Shown here: piece after piece, positions 27,322 to 36,607 of the stretch | Position numbering within the stretch: the first letter of the stretch is position 1 | Layout: every line of letters begins with the position of its first letter | Source: Bog-473 sp963755495 | GTDB taxonomy: Bacteria > Actinomycetota > Acidimicrobiia > Acidimicrobiales > RAAP-2 | Assembly: GCA_963755495.1 (NCBI GenBank) | Contig: CAVWJS010000006.1 | Coordinates: 1,426,001-1,490,000, forward strand | Direction: 5' to 3' | Length of the DNA: 64,000 bases | Notes under the pieces: model-generated | Seen by the model: the letters and a program-made list of their open reading frames with translations, nothing else | Database searches by the model: none | What the model was told of the DNA's origin: nothing | Position numbers and translations under genes: made by a program

Positions 27322-27604
27322 GCACCCATTCTTCGGTCGCACGACCAACCGTGGCAGGGCCGAAGGTCCCACTGACATTCCTGCCTATTGGGACGACATC
27401 ACCTGTGCCGGGTGCCGGACGTCGCTGGGAAGGGGAGGTTAGCCCTGCTTCGAGCCATGCCTTCTTTCGTCGATGGCGTGGACGATACCCGGTGGGATCG
27501 GGCGACATCCGCAAGCGTGAGCATGCTCAACATGCCATTCGACACGTTCTTCGAAGCTTGCACCGGGCGGCAGCCGATGCTCTGCATGCCATTGTCGATT
27601 CATT

Positions 27605-27814
27605 TCAGTCTTTCAACCGGTGCCTTGAATACCCGACTGAGGGCGAGGCAAGTGATCGACAAGACGACTGCATTCCCGAAGATCCCCAGCTCCCTCCAAG
27701 CGATTGATCGGTGGCGGGACCAACGATGCCCACCATAGAGAGTGCAACTGCTTCAGTTCCTCCTATTGCCACAGTAACGAGCTGCTCAGGAGGAATTTCG
27801 GTTGTCGTACTCAC
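27605..27814 (-). pseudogene. Small membrane protein, probably frameshifted
   Basis: A GTG start at 27814 overlaps the stop of the preceding membrane-protein gene by four bases. The first frame reads TTTEIPPEQLVTVAIGGTE and VALSMVGIVGPATD, membrane-like. Near 27698 the hydrophobic character moves to another frame, AWRELGIFGNAVVLSIT, LALSRVF and VERLK with a stop at about 27604. Together they would make a two-helix protein of about 70 residues. The identity is unknown and the frameshift is inferred from hydrophobicity only. Confidence 0.35.
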
Positions 27815-28320
27815 TGGCTCAGTTCCCCACCTTCAACTACTTGCTTGGCTCGGGAAAGTGGTGGGAGGAGACCACGGAGGGCTAGAGCAACAATGAGGCC
27901 ACCTATCAGTCCGAACGCGATCTGCAGTCCTGGTGAAACCACCATCCATCCTGCTTCTAGCGCGACCCAGGCAACCAGCCCAATGCCGACGCACAAGTGA
28001 CCAATAACCGCCTCGCGTCGCTTTAGGAGCGTGGCAGCGACGACGAGGGCGGGGCAGACCCCAACGAAGAGAATCAATGCGAGCCCCGGCCAGCGCCATG
28101 TGTGAAACCAAGTGCCCTCCAGATAGCGCAACGACATGGTGGTGAGCGGATGCGTCGCCATGTAGATCCCACCTCCCAACCCGCACAGTGAGACAAAGAG
28201 TTCCAAACCGATCAGCAGCTTCTGGCGTGAGCTTAGACCGTTATCCTTGTCATGAAGATCGTCATGAGGCCTACGAACTGAGCCAACGTCCGCCGTTCTG
28301 TGGCTGGTACTCATCTCCAC
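27811..28320 (-). CDS. Four-helix integral membrane protein, unknown function
   Basis: The product has about 169 residues with a polar N-terminal tail and four hydrophobic segments: LLIGLELFVSLCGLGGGIYM, WPGLALILFVGVCPALVVAA, VIGHLCVGIGLVAWVALEAG and LQIAFGLIGGLIVALAL. I chose GTG 28320, 8 bases after AGGAGG. ATG 28314 is close by, and ATG 28386 overlaps the flavodoxin stop and could be used by coupling. I do not recognise the family. It lies between a broken flavodoxin gene and a small broken membrane gene on the same strand. Confidence 0.6.
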   Translation of the reverse strand: MEMSTSHRTADVGSVRRPHDDLHDKDNGLSSRQKLLIGLELFVSLCGLGGGIYMATHPLTTMSLRYLEGTWFHTWRWPGLALILFVGVCPALVVAATLLKRREAVIGHLCVGIGLVAWVALEAGWMVVSPGLQIAFGLIGGLIVALALRGLLPPLSRAKQVVEGGELSQ

Positions 28321-28382
28321 CGAACTCACCTCCTCATCTGTTCGACCCGTGGTAACTAATCCCCCCTTTCTGTCCTCCATCA

Positions 28383-28884
28383 TCATGAGATCGCTTCGGA
28401 ATGTTTCAGGTCAGCCACGATTGAGGCGACCCACCGATGGACCTGATCGCGGTCCCGCCAGTCACCAGCACCCTTCTTGGCCATGGCGCTGGTCGGGAAA
28501 CCCTTGGCATCAGGCTCAAGCCGCCCTCCGATGGTGAGGTGACCCCGAGCGCCGATCGAAGCCATCGCCGCTTGCGACTTGCTTGACGGGCGGGATCTCT
28601 CTGCTGGTTGCCGAGTCGTCCAACGGTCCGCTGCTGACACACCAGACTCCGCACTGGCGCAGGACCGGAGCAAAGCGCTTGGCAAAGCGTCGCGCGTCAC
28701 GGTGCCATCGGTAGGCGTACAAAGCTCCGGCCGGCACAACCGCATCAAAGTCATCGATGCTCCTCACCTGACGAGCTGGCATGACCGTGGCGTTGACGCC
28801 CGCCGACTCCAACTCTTCGCCGATCATCTCGGCCACTCCAGCGGTTCCGCCCCTCTTGGAGCCATACGCAACCAAATTCTGCAC
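28383..28884 (-). pseudogene. Flavodoxin-domain protein split by a frameshift
   Basis: From ATG 28884 the first frame reads NLVAYGSKRGGTAGVAEMIG, a flavodoxin FMN phosphate loop, then VVPAGALYAYRWH and WCVSSGPL. At about 28570-28578 the frame changes to AAMASIGARGHLTIGGRL, DAKGFPTSAMAKKGAGDWRD and ends at 28383. Joined, the protein of about 165 residues matches the flavodoxin type related to HemG. One inserted or deleted base explains the break. The stop overlaps a possible ATG of the next membrane-protein gene. Confidence 0.78.
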
Positions 28885-29039
28885 TGTGACCTCCTCGCGC
28901 TTTCCCTATGCGCCAGCTAAGGGCGATGAGGCAGTGGCGACTAGGGCCGAACGTCACACGCAACAATGATCCCCATCGGCGATTCCGTGCAGGATGCGAG
29001 CACCATTTGGCGGTTCCCCGATCCCGACCGAAGGCTGAC

Positions 29040-29381
29040 CTGCAGCACCTCGAGGTCGGCCAATGGGTGTCCATGTCACCTTGGGGGAACCCGTCCGAAC
29101 GGACTGCGTTCAAGGTCAATTCGTTTCAGGTCAATGAATGGTTGCTGTGGACCAAGCCCGACAGCACCTGGGTCTGGCAACTGAAGCCCGTCAACGAAAC
29201 AGACACCCGCTTGGTCACTCGCATCCACGCCGTCTACGACTGGCGGCGTCCAATCACCGCTCTCTTGGGAGTACTGCTCTTGGAGTTTGGTGACTTTGCC
29301 ATGAGCCGCAGGATGCTCCGCGGGATCAAGCACCGGGCAGAGTCACGTGTCGGCAGTTACATCAAATCATCGGCCGAATGA
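29040..29381 (+). pseudogene. 5'-truncated SRPBCC-family gene
   Basis: The frame reads LQHLEVGQWVSMSPWG, VNEWLLWTKPDSTWVWQL, RLVTRIHAVYDWRRP and FGDFAMSRRMLRGIK, which is the C-terminal two thirds of a known SRPBCC-type actinobacterial protein. The expected N-terminal part is not present upstream: the frame there runs into Arg/His-rich non-protein sequence. Its end overlaps the end of the toxin remnant on the other strand, marking a rearrangement junction near 29375. Confidence 0.65.
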
Positions 29382-29595
29382 CCAGCAAGACACCATCGAC
29401 GATCGCATGAATGATCCGGTAGTCCCCCACCCGCAATCGAGAACCGGGTCGGCCGCGTAACGCCCGAGAGGCCGGGGGCCGCGGGTCTTGGGCCAGTAGC
29501 GCGATCGCCCCCTGAATGCGCGGCCGGACTTGTGGATCTACCTTACGCAGTGCTCTTGCTGCGGCCGGACGAACCTCAATCCGATAAAGACTCAC
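29362..29595 (-). pseudogene. RelE/ParE-type toxin, C-terminus cut
   Basis: From GTG 29595 the 77-residue frame reads YRIEVRPAAARALRKVDPQV, RALRGRPGSRLRVGDYRIIH and DGVLLVIRPMI, then stops. The first part is a normal RelE toxin, an mRNA-cleaving ribosome-dependent nuclease. The usual last strand with its conserved Arg and His/Tyr is missing, replaced by sequence at the junction with the SRPBCC remnant. It overlaps the antitoxin remnant by four bases. Activity is doubtful. Confidence 0.7.
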
Positions 29596-29790
29596 ACCCA
29601 GCCAAGATCGGACTTGACCTGACCCCAGGGGAGGTTGTCGCCCTCTTTGGCCATCACTTCGTCGAAGGCCGCGATGTCTTCGGCGTCTTCGGCGTCTTCG
29701 AGAGCCTCCATAAGTTCGGCATACCGATCAGGGCTCACGAGCACCGCGGCCGGCTGTCCATAGCGCTCCAAAAAGACCGCTTCTCTTCTT
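29592..29790 (-). pseudogene. Phd/YefM-type antitoxin, N-terminus lost
   Basis: Directly before the RelE-like frame, a minus-strand frame reads REAVFLERYGQPAAVLVSPD, YAELMEALEDAEDAED, FDEVMAKEGD and KSDLGWV with a stop at 29592. This is the C-terminal half of a Phd-type antitoxin. The DNA-binding N-terminal part is not in frame; an in-frame stop occurs near 29815 and no good start follows. The toxin-antitoxin pair is therefore degenerate at both ends. Confidence 0.6.
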
Positions 29791-30111
29791 TGCCATGCGC
29801 CATGTGTACAACTTCATGGTTATCTCGTACGCATCAGACAAGGCACACCGTCCCTGGTCCGAGGCCAGTTGGCACTTGAGCAGCCTAAAGGAACCTCAAT
29901 CCCTGGTCACAACTCAGGCGCGCGACCTAGGTGCCGAAGGACGAAAGTGCGACCCCAGACCGACACGTCACCATCGGCCCGGGTTCGGGGTGCTGCCACG
30001 AAGGAGATTCGGATGCTGGCTCCCTTGGCTACCAACCGACGGTGGACGACACTTTGCGGTGTGGTGGCGCCACTGGAGAGAACGAAGAAGGACTGACGTC
30101 GTGAGAACGAC
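29791..30111. other. Region upstream of the FtsX-like permease, no gene recognised
   Basis: No ATPase gene precedes the permease here, unlike most FtsX/MacB-type permeases. A very short reading frame (GTG 30101, five codons) with GAAGGA upstream ends across the permease start and could act as a leader, but this is weak. Confidence 0.35.
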
Positions 30112-32640
30112 GTGCTGACAGCTGCCTGGTATCGCTTCCAGACCACCTTCCGCCGCCGGTGGGGTGGCTATCTGTCTCTTGTCTTACTCATCGGCCTGGT
30201 GGGCGGCCTGGCCATGGCCTCGATCGCGGGCGCGCGGCGGACCCAGTCGGCGTACCCGATGTTCCTAGCCAGCACAAACCCGTCAGACATGAACGTGGCA
30301 GTGTTCAGCCCCAACGGCGGGCCTGGACCGAACCTGACGGCGAAGATCGCCCATCTGGCCGGTGTGAAACGGGTCCGGGTGGTGCTCGGCCCCACGGTCG
30401 TGCCCCTGGCCAAAGACGGCGCACCCGAGCTCAACGTGCTGAGTGATCTCGAGCCCGGCGGCAGCCTCGACGGCGATTTCTCGGAGCAGGACCGATTGAC
30501 CGTTGTCGCAGGTCGGAGGGCCGACCCGAACCGAGCCGACGAGATGGTGATGGACCAGCGTGCCGCGCAGGTCCTCGGCGTGCGGGTCGGCCAGGTCGTG
30601 CCGATGGGGTTCTATACCGATGCCCAGACCAATGCGCCCGGGTTCGGCACGCCGACCGTGACACCCCGCCTCCGCTTCGACGTCAAGGTGGTGGGGATCG
30701 TCGTCCCGAACAACGAAGTTGTCGAAGACGACATCGACAGGGTCTACGGACTTGCGGAGTTGACCCCGGCGTTCCTCAAAGCGGTGAGAGCGGCGTCGCC
30801 TGCCGCGGCTGCCCCGGTCCTCTATTCGCTCCAGCTCGACCACGGTTCAAGCGGTGTCGGCGCGGTGGAGAAAGAGGTTGTCGGTATCGTCCCGAAGGGA
30901 TTCACCTATGAGTTCCACGTCACCTCGCGGGTCGTCACCGAAGTGGAGCTCGCCGTCAAGCCGGAATCGGTCGCGCTGGGCGGATTCGGCGCCCTTGCGG
31001 GCGCGGTCGCCTTGGTCCTCGGCGCGCAGGCTATATCCCGCCAGCTGCGCGCCAACGACGAGGACCGCCGGGTGCTGCGCGCCATCGGAGCAGGCCCGGC
31101 GGTGACGGCTGCTGACGGGCTGATCGGCACCACATTCGCGGTGATCTTCGGCTCGCTCGTGGCCATAGGTGTCGCGGTCGGGCTATCTGCACTCTTCCCT
31201 GTCGGACCGGTGCGCTCCGTCTACCCGGACGGAGGGTTCACCTTCGACGCGACGGTGCTCGGCATCGGGTTGGCGGTGCTCATCGTCGGCCTCGGAGCGG
31301 TCGCGGTGGTGCAGGTGGTCCGGGGGGCACCGGCACGATCCTCCCGGCTCCGAGCGCCTACTCGACCGTCGAGCATCACCCGCGGCGCTGAAGCCGCGGG
31401 GATGCCGGTGGCCGGTGTAGTGGGTGTCCGCTTCGCGCTCGAACCAGGTCGGGGGCGCACTGCGGTGCCGGTGCGCTCGGTGTTGCTGGGCACCATCATG
31501 GCCGTCGTCGTACTGGTCGCCACCCTCACATTCGCGAGCGGCCTGAACACGCTGGCGTCGAGCCCCGCGCTCTACGGATGGAACTGGACCTACGCGCTCA
31601 ACCCGAGCAACGACGTCCCGCCTGCTGCCCTCACGCTGCTCAACCACGACTCCGACGTCGCCGCATGGTCCGGCGTCGACTACAACAACTTCGAGATCGA
31701 CGGAGAGTCTGTCCCCGTGCTCTTCGGACAACCAGGTGCTGCAGTGGCCCCTCCGATCCTGTCAGGACACGGCCTCGAAGCCAACGACCAGATCGTCATC
31801 GGGTCGGCCACGCTTGCCGTGCTCCACAAGCACGTCGGCGACACGGTGGAGCTGAGCTACGAGACACCCGCCGATGCCCCGATCTACGTGCCGCCAACGC
31901 CCCTGAAGATCGTAGGGACCGCCACATTCCCCGCGGTGGGGTACGCGAGCTTCATCGCCGATCACACCTCCATGGGCACCGGGGCGCTGTTCTCCAAAGG
32001 GATCTTCTCGTCCGCCTTCCTGCGGGCCGCTGTCGGGACTACAGACCCGAACCTGAGCGGCCCGGAGCTGGTATTTGTCAGGCTTCGGAGCGGAGTGAGC
32101 GCCGCGGCGGGCCAGGCCAACCTTCAAGGCATCGCCGACGCCGCCAACAGGATCTTCGCCGGCGACCCCGGTGCCGTTGACAACAGCGTCGCCGTCATCG
32201 GTGTGCAACGTCCCGCGCAGATTGTGAATTACCGGAGCATCGGCGCCACTCCTGTCATCCTCGCCGGAGGGCTTGCCCTCGGGGCGATCGTCGCTCTCGC
32301 CCTCACTCTTGTGGCATCGGTCCGACGTCGCCGACGGGACCTGGCCCTGTTGAAGGCTCTCGGTTTTAGTCCCCGACAACTGGCCGCCGTAGTCGCATGG
32401 CAGTCGACGGTTACCGCTTTCGTTGGCGTCATCATCGGCGTTCCGCTCGGGATCGTCATCGGGCGCCAACTGTGGACGGTCTTCGCCCGCAACATCAACG
32501 CTGTGCCCGACCCCACTGTGCCGGTCTTATCCGTGATGCTCGTCGCTCTTGGTGCTCTGGTCTTCGCCAATGTTGTCGCGGCAATCCCCGGTCGGATTGC
32601 GGCCCTGACCCCAACAGCCTTAGTGCTGAGAGCCGAGTAA
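30112..32640 (+). CDS. FtsX-like ABC transporter permease (orphan)
   Basis: The 842-residue membrane protein has an N-terminal helix after basic residues (LSLVLLIGLVGGLAMASIAG), a large extracytoplasmic domain to about residue 280, then two blocks of helices with FtsX-like permease patterns. The last block has RRRRDLALLKALGFSPRQLA and VVAWQSTVTAFVG, the coupling motif of MacB/FtsX-type permeases. The start is GTG 30112 with a poor ribosome site. No ATPase gene is adjacent, so it must use one encoded elsewhere. Such permeases move lipids, lipoproteins or peptides or act mechanically on the envelope. A decayed copy of its C-terminus lies at 4750-4953. Confidence 0.88.
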   Translation: MLTAAWYRFQTTFRRRWGGYLSLVLLIGLVGGLAMASIAGARRTQSAYPMFLASTNPSDMNVAVFSPNGGPGPNLTAKIAHLAGVKRVRVVLGPTVVPLAKDGAPELNVLSDLEPGGSLDGDFSEQDRLTVVAGRRADPNRADEMVMDQRAAQVLGVRVGQVVPMGFYTDAQTNAPGFGTPTVTPRLRFDVKVVGIVVPNNEVVEDDIDRVYGLAELTPAFLKAVRAASPAAAAPVLYSLQLDHGSSGVGAVEKEVVGIVPKGFTYEFHVTSRVVTEVELAVKPESVALGGFGALAGAVALVLGAQAISRQLRANDEDRRVLRAIGAGPAVTAADGLIGTTFAVIFGSLVAIGVAVGLSALFPVGPVRSVYPDGGFTFDATVLGIGLAVLIVGLGAVAVVQVVRGAPARSSRLRAPTRPSSITRGAEAAGMPVAGVVGVRFALEPGRGRTAVPVRSVLLGTIMAVVVLVATLTFASGLNTLASSPALYGWNWTYALNPSNDVPPAALTLLNHDSDVAAWSGVDYNNFEIDGESVPVLFGQPGAAVAPPILSGHGLEANDQIVIGSATLAVLHKHVGDTVELSYETPADAPIYVPPTPLKIVGTATFPAVGYASFIADHTSMGTGALFSKGIFSSAFLRAAVGTTDPNLSGPELVFVRLRSGVSAAAGQANLQGIADAANRIFAGDPGAVDNSVAVIGVQRPAQIVNYRSIGATPVILAGGLALGAIVALALTLVASVRRRRRDLALLKALGFSPRQLAAVVAWQSTVTAFVGVIIGVPLGIVIGRQLWTVFARNINAVPDPTVPVLSVMLVALGALVFANVVAAIPGRIAALTPTALVLRAE

Positions 32641-32741
32641 GACCGAGCGCAGGGAGAGACAACAGCCCAGTTCAACCCCAGTGTTAGAGGGGGGACTCCA
32701 ACCTGATTCAGTGGGTTGCAACCCAGTCCACTTGATCGTGT

Positions 32742-32768
32742 GGGAGGTTGAACCTCCCGTTTGTGTTG
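32742..32768 (+). terminator. Rho-independent terminator after the FtsX-like gene
   Basis: GGGAGGT and ACCTCCC form a perfect 7-bp stem (32742-32758) with a TGA loop, followed by the T-rich GTTTGTGTTG. A second small palindrome, TGGGTTGCAACCCA, lies at 32712-32725. The position fits termination of the permease transcript. Confidence 0.7.
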
Positions 32769-32969
32769 TCATACAGGGTCGACCGTAACCTAAGCAATGT
32801 TGCCGACCCTGTACTGATCGACTCAGCAGAGCGGCTCCTGGGTGCACCAGTGCTACCTAGGTTTCTGCAAAGAATTTTGTACTTCGCCGACCAAAAGGGA
32901 GCTTCGGTGTCGAGCGACAACCGTCGAGGCGCTATCTCTCGAACCCTTCGGCAAGTGTGAGCACGCGTG
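32769..32969. other. Intergenic space between convergent permease genes
   Basis: No gene is recognised. A few short frames exist on the plus strand without protein similarity. Confidence 0.4.
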
Positions 32970-35204
32970 TCAGTCGTTCCTCGCGACCTCGGGTCCCGTG
33001 ATCCGGTTCAGGAGCGGGAACGTCGAGGCAATGATAGCAAGCGAAGCCGCCAGGCCACCGACGACGGTGGCCCAGTACGCCATCCCCGGAGTCCTGAACG
33101 CGATGCCGACCTGAGAGTGGAGGTAGAGGGCGGCCGAAACGAGGCCGACCACGGTCGACACGGCGGCGACAAGGAGGAGTGGGAGCGCACTCTCCAATGC
33201 GACGACCCCGCGTAGGACGCCGATGGGGACACCGGTGAGCCGGAGCAAGCTGAACGGGCGCTTACGCTCGCCCAACCCGGCGGCAATGTTCACGGTGAGA
33301 CTGCAGGCGGCAATGATGAGGCTGGCCACGATGATCACGTCGGTCATGTCCTGGATCATGGTGAGGAGGCGTATGGTCGCCGGATCGAACGCGTCCACTG
33401 CGACCCCACCACCCTGGAAGGCAAAGGCCTGTTCGAGCGAGGTCCGCGCCCGCTCGAGTGCGCCGGTGGACCCGTCGGTGGCGACGACCACCGCATTGAC
33501 GGGAAGCCGCGCCGCCTCGGCTGCGGACAGGTGCGCCGACGGCCAGACTGTCGACGACGCGTGCGAGTTGTGCCCAAGCACGTTCGAGAGGAAATAGCCA
33601 ACACTCGCCACCATCGCTCCCGGCGCGCACTTGCCGATGGCGGGGGTCTTCGCCAGCTGGTCGCACACGATGACCCCGAACGAGTTCCTCAGTGGCGTTC
33701 GGGAATCGCCCTGGTGGACGATCGTCACACTCTCTACGCCGGGCGTCGTACGGAGCTCGTCCAGAACCCGAGTTGGGACGGATGGCACTCGGGCGGAAGC
33801 GGGACAATTCGTCGTCGAGAAGCTGCAGAACGTGTCGGCGAGGGTGTCTCTCCCTGCGCTTCCTCCGCCTGATCGGCTGACGGCAGCGATCGAGCTAAGC
33901 GCCCCGACCACGGCGCTCGCAACGAAGAGGGCGATGATGAGCCCGCTGATGAAGCGGAAGGCCGCTTTCGGGTTGTCGAGGAGCCGGCGGCCGGCGAGGA
34001 GCGTGGCGGGGCGAGTGGCCCGCCTTACCATCAGTCGTGAACCTGCAGTGGTAAACCACGGACCAGCGAGAACCAGCCCCACGATGAGGAGCACGAAGCC
34101 CACCAGCAGCTCGAGCAGCTGCCCGCCGATGGCACCCGGCTTGCCGGCCGCGTCGAAGTACGCCAAGAGGGCGACGCCAGCGAGTAGCGGAATGATCCGC
34201 ATGATCCGCGGTGGGCGAGACGCCGTCCGCCGCTGCACGCCGAGCGGCGATAGCTGGACTTTGCGAAGGGCCACGCGTGCGGACACGACCGCCGCCACCG
34301 GGACGCCGACCACGGCGAGCACGACGTCGATCCACGACAGCGCGAGGTCGCCGGGGGCGAACGGTGCTCCCGTGAAGGGCACGTGGTAGAGCAGCGGTCG
34401 GAGGACGAAGAAGAGTGCGAAGCCGACTGCGACGCCAGCGACCGCCGCCACCACGGCATCCACCGCGGACACCACGGAAATCTGACGCGGCGTGGCGCCA
34501 ACGAGCCGCATGGCGGCAAAACGTTGCTCGCGCCGTGCGGCCGACAGGCGGCTCGCCGTCGCGATCAAGATCAGTACTGGCAGCAAGAGCGCGACGGCTC
34601 CGCCGGCCAGGATGAACTGCAGAACGGGCCCGCTCCCGACGGTGCTCTGGCAGGCGTAGCAGTTGGCCGGCGTGCGTTGAATGGCTTCGACCTCGACCGC
34701 GCCAGGAGCCTGCGAGAGTTGACGGGCGGTACGGCCGACGACGAGGATCAACGAGTTCGGGGACGGCAGCGCCGCGGCGCCGATAGTCCCAATTCCGCGC
34801 CCCGGATATCGGTCACGAAGCTCATTTGCCGGTTCGGACCGAAGGAGCGTCGTCAGGGCCGGCGAGGCGTAGTACTCACCCGGTCCTGGCAGATGGGGAA
34901 TCCCCGGCGGGACCGGAGCCTTCAGTCCGGCTGCGGCGAGATCGACTCGATCGATCTCCTCATTGCCGAACTGGTCGGTGCTCGAGAGCCACCAGAGCCC
35001 GTGCGATGTCGAGTTCGGACGTGACGCCTGCGCCGAGGTGTCGAGCCACGCACCACGGTTGGTCTGGGCGTGGAGCCCGTTGAATCCGGCCAAAGAGGCC
35101 AGCAGCAGGCCGACGCCCAGGGCGACAGCCGCCGCCGTGACGAGGACGCGCAGTGCTGCTTCACGTCCGCTTCCGAGGGTGAGGCGCAGTCCGAGTCGAA
35201 TCAT
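32970..35204 (-). CDS. FtsX-like ABC transporter permease
   Basis: The 744-residue protein begins with a membrane helix (LRVLVTAAAVALGVGLLLAS), then an extracytoplasmic domain, then FtsX-like blocks at about residues 200-325 (RREQRFAAMRLVGATPRQIS) and 605-740 (LGERKRPFSLLRLTGVPIG). The two blocks with the R-x-L-x-G-x coupling motif are typical of fused MacB-like permeases. Its start overlaps the ATPase stop by four bases, and the ATPase overlaps a PadR gene likewise. The operon order is PadR, ATPase, permease, a common arrangement for drug or peptide export. Confidence 0.9.
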   Translation of the reverse strand: MIRLGLRLTLGSGREAALRVLVTAAAVALGVGLLLASLAGFNGLHAQTNRGAWLDTSAQASRPNSTSHGLWWLSSTDQFGNEEIDRVDLAAAGLKAPVPPGIPHLPGPGEYYASPALTTLLRSEPANELRDRYPGRGIGTIGAAALPSPNSLILVVGRTARQLSQAPGAVEVEAIQRTPANCYACQSTVGSGPVLQFILAGGAVALLLPVLILIATASRLSAARREQRFAAMRLVGATPRQISVVSAVDAVVAAVAGVAVGFALFFVLRPLLYHVPFTGAPFAPGDLALSWIDVVLAVVGVPVAAVVSARVALRKVQLSPLGVQRRTASRPPRIMRIIPLLAGVALLAYFDAAGKPGAIGGQLLELLVGFVLLIVGLVLAGPWFTTAGSRLMVRRATRPATLLAGRRLLDNPKAAFRFISGLIIALFVASAVVGALSSIAAVSRSGGGSAGRDTLADTFCSFSTTNCPASARVPSVPTRVLDELRTTPGVESVTIVHQGDSRTPLRNSFGVIVCDQLAKTPAIGKCAPGAMVASVGYFLSNVLGHNSHASSTVWPSAHLSAAEAARLPVNAVVVATDGSTGALERARTSLEQAFAFQGGGVAVDAFDPATIRLLTMIQDMTDVIIVASLIIAACSLTVNIAAGLGERKRPFSLLRLTGVPIGVLRGVVALESALPLLLVAAVSTVVGLVSAALYLHSQVGIAFRTPGMAYWATVVGGLAASLAIIASTFPLLNRITGPEVARND

Positions 35205-35917
35205 CCCGAGATTCCTGCGGTGGTGGCCGCTCGTCCGTCGCGCACGATGACCTCTCGGTCGGCATAGGCAGCGACACGGGGTTCGTGGGTGACCAGGACG
35301 ACGGTGGTCCCTTCCTCTCGAGCCGCACCAGTCATCAAGTCCATCACGAGCTCACCGGTGAGTGAGTCGAGCGAGCCGGTTGGCTCGTCCGCAAACAGCA
35401 CGTCCGGATGGGCGACGAGACCGCGAGCCAGCGCGACGCGCTGGGCCTGTCCGCCGGACATCTCGCCCGCCCGATGACGTTCCAAGCCGTCGAGTTTGAG
35501 CCGTTCGAACCAGGCCCGCGCCACGCGTAAGGCTTCCTCGCGGCGGGTTCCGCCGAGCAGGAGGGGCAGCGCCACGTTCTCCTCTGCGGTGAGCTCGGGT
35601 ACGAGCTGGCCGAACTGGAAGACGAAGCCGAAGCGGTCTCGTCGCAGCGCACTACGCTGCTTCTCGCTCATCGTGTCGAGGCGCTCGCCGTCGACGAGTA
35701 TCTCGCCCGAGTCGGGGACGAGGATGCCGGCGAGGCAGTGCAGCAGCGTCGACTTGCCCGAGCCGCTCGGCCCCATGACCGCAAGAATCTCCCCCTTTTT
35801 TACCGTGACGCTCGCTCCACGAAGAGCTGGTGTTTCCCCGAACGACAGGGCGACGTCCCGCGCCTCGAGGACGCTGCCACGCAGGAGTACCACATCGGTA
35901 CTGCTCGCCGCGTTCAC
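35201..35917 (-). CDS. ABC transporter ATP-binding protein (LolD/MacB type)
   Basis: The 238-residue ATPase has all nucleotide-binding motifs: Walker A GPSGSGKST, the Q-loop region in FVFQFGQLVPELT, signature MSGGQAQRVALARG, Walker B VLFADEPTG and the H-loop in VLVTHEPRVAAYAD. The sequence is closest to the LolD/MacB group that drives FtsX-like permeases, which fits the overlapping permease gene downstream. It acts on the cytoplasmic face of the membrane. Confidence 0.95.
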   Translation of the reverse strand: MNAASSTDVVLLRGSVLEARDVALSFGETPALRGASVTVKKGEILAVMGPSGSGKSTLLHCLAGILVPDSGEILVDGERLDTMSEKQRSALRRDRFGFVFQFGQLVPELTAEENVALPLLLGGTRREEALRVARAWFERLKLDGLERHRAGEMSGGQAQRVALARGLVAHPDVLFADEPTGSLDSLTGELVMDLMTGAAREEGTTVVLVTHEPRVAAYADREVIVRDGRAATTAGISG

Positions 35918-36438
35918 GACACCACCACGTCGCCCAGTGCCGGCAGCCGAGCGGCGGTCATGTCGATCCAGCGCAGATCTGCCTCGAGGTGAAAGAGGCC
36001 ATGGTCGGCCAAGAGTGCGTCGACGAGATCACCTGTCTGCTTGAGGGCGGTCAGCTCACGCATCCTGCCCAGATGTGCTGCCCGTTGTGTGTCGAGGTAG
36101 CGCTCGGCGGAGTGGCCCAGCATGATGGCGAAGACCACCTTGACGAAGAGATCGGTCTGGAGGCGCGGCGCCGGCTCAATGGGCTGGCTCAGCCACGTCT
36201 CGAACTCGTGCTTTCCATCCTCGGTGATGGCGTAGAGCTTTCGGTCGGGTCCCCCTCCAGCCTCTTTCTCTCCCGGCGCCACCTTCCCGTCACGGGTGAG
36301 GCGCGCCAGGGTGGCATAGACCTGGCCGAAATCGAGCGGTTTGTCCCGGCCGAAGTAGGCGTCGTAGTCGCGCTTGAGGTCGTAGCCATAGCTCGGTTCA
36401 CGCTCGAGGAGGCCAAGGAGGGCAAAAGGAACGCTCAT
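35914..36438 (-). CDS. PadR-family transcriptional regulator
   Basis: From ATG 36438 the product has about 174 residues; the frame is open to 36492. The N-terminal winged helix reads FALLGLLEREPSYGYDLKRD, then VYATLARLTRDGKV, and the C-terminal half is the long dimerisation helix region with LHHL-like spacing (YLDTQRAAHLGRMRELTAL). It is the first gene of the PadR-ATPase-permease operon and probably represses it until a transported compound binds. A palindrome lies 20 bases upstream of its start. Confidence 0.9.
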   Translation of the reverse strand: MSVPFALLGLLEREPSYGYDLKRDYDAYFGRDKPLDFGQVYATLARLTRDGKVAPGEKEAGGGPDRKLYAITEDGKHEFETWLSQPIEPAPRLQTDLFVKVVFAIMLGHSAERYLDTQRAAHLGRMRELTALKQTGDLVDALLADHGLFHLEADLRWIDMTAARLPALGDVVVS

Positions 36439-36452
36439 GCGGCAACAATAAA

Positions 36453-36469
36453 CCAACACTATAGTTTGG
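36453..36469 (-). promoter_or_regulatory. Candidate PadR operator upstream of the ABC operon
   Basis: CCAACACTATAGTTTGG contains the perfect 8-base palindrome ACTATAGT (36458-36465) inside an imperfect longer one (CCAA/TTGG). It lies just before the PadR start codon, where an autorepressor would bind. Confidence 0.45.
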
Positions 36470-36547
36470 GTCAATAGCCCCTGCGCCTTCAATCTTTCAG
36501 CTCAAAGTGGTCTGTCTGTCCTGATCGTCGTGCACCTGATTGTCCAC

Positions 36548-36582
36548 GTGGCACGCCGGAGAAAACACCTCCGGCGCGCCAC
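36548..36582. other. Strong hairpin between the two PadR genes
   Basis: Two 14-base arms (36548-36561 and 36569-36582) are complementary with one mismatch around a 7-base loop. No T-tract follows on either strand. It may be a transcription insulator between the divergent promoters. Confidence 0.45.
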
Positions 36583-36607
36583 GATCCGAAAGCCCTAACG
36601 GGTATCC

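Noticed and set aside
32701..32770. A tRNA-like arrangement of small palindromes
   Set aside because: There is no T-loop or acceptor stem pairing. The second palindrome with T-rich tail is better explained as a terminator.
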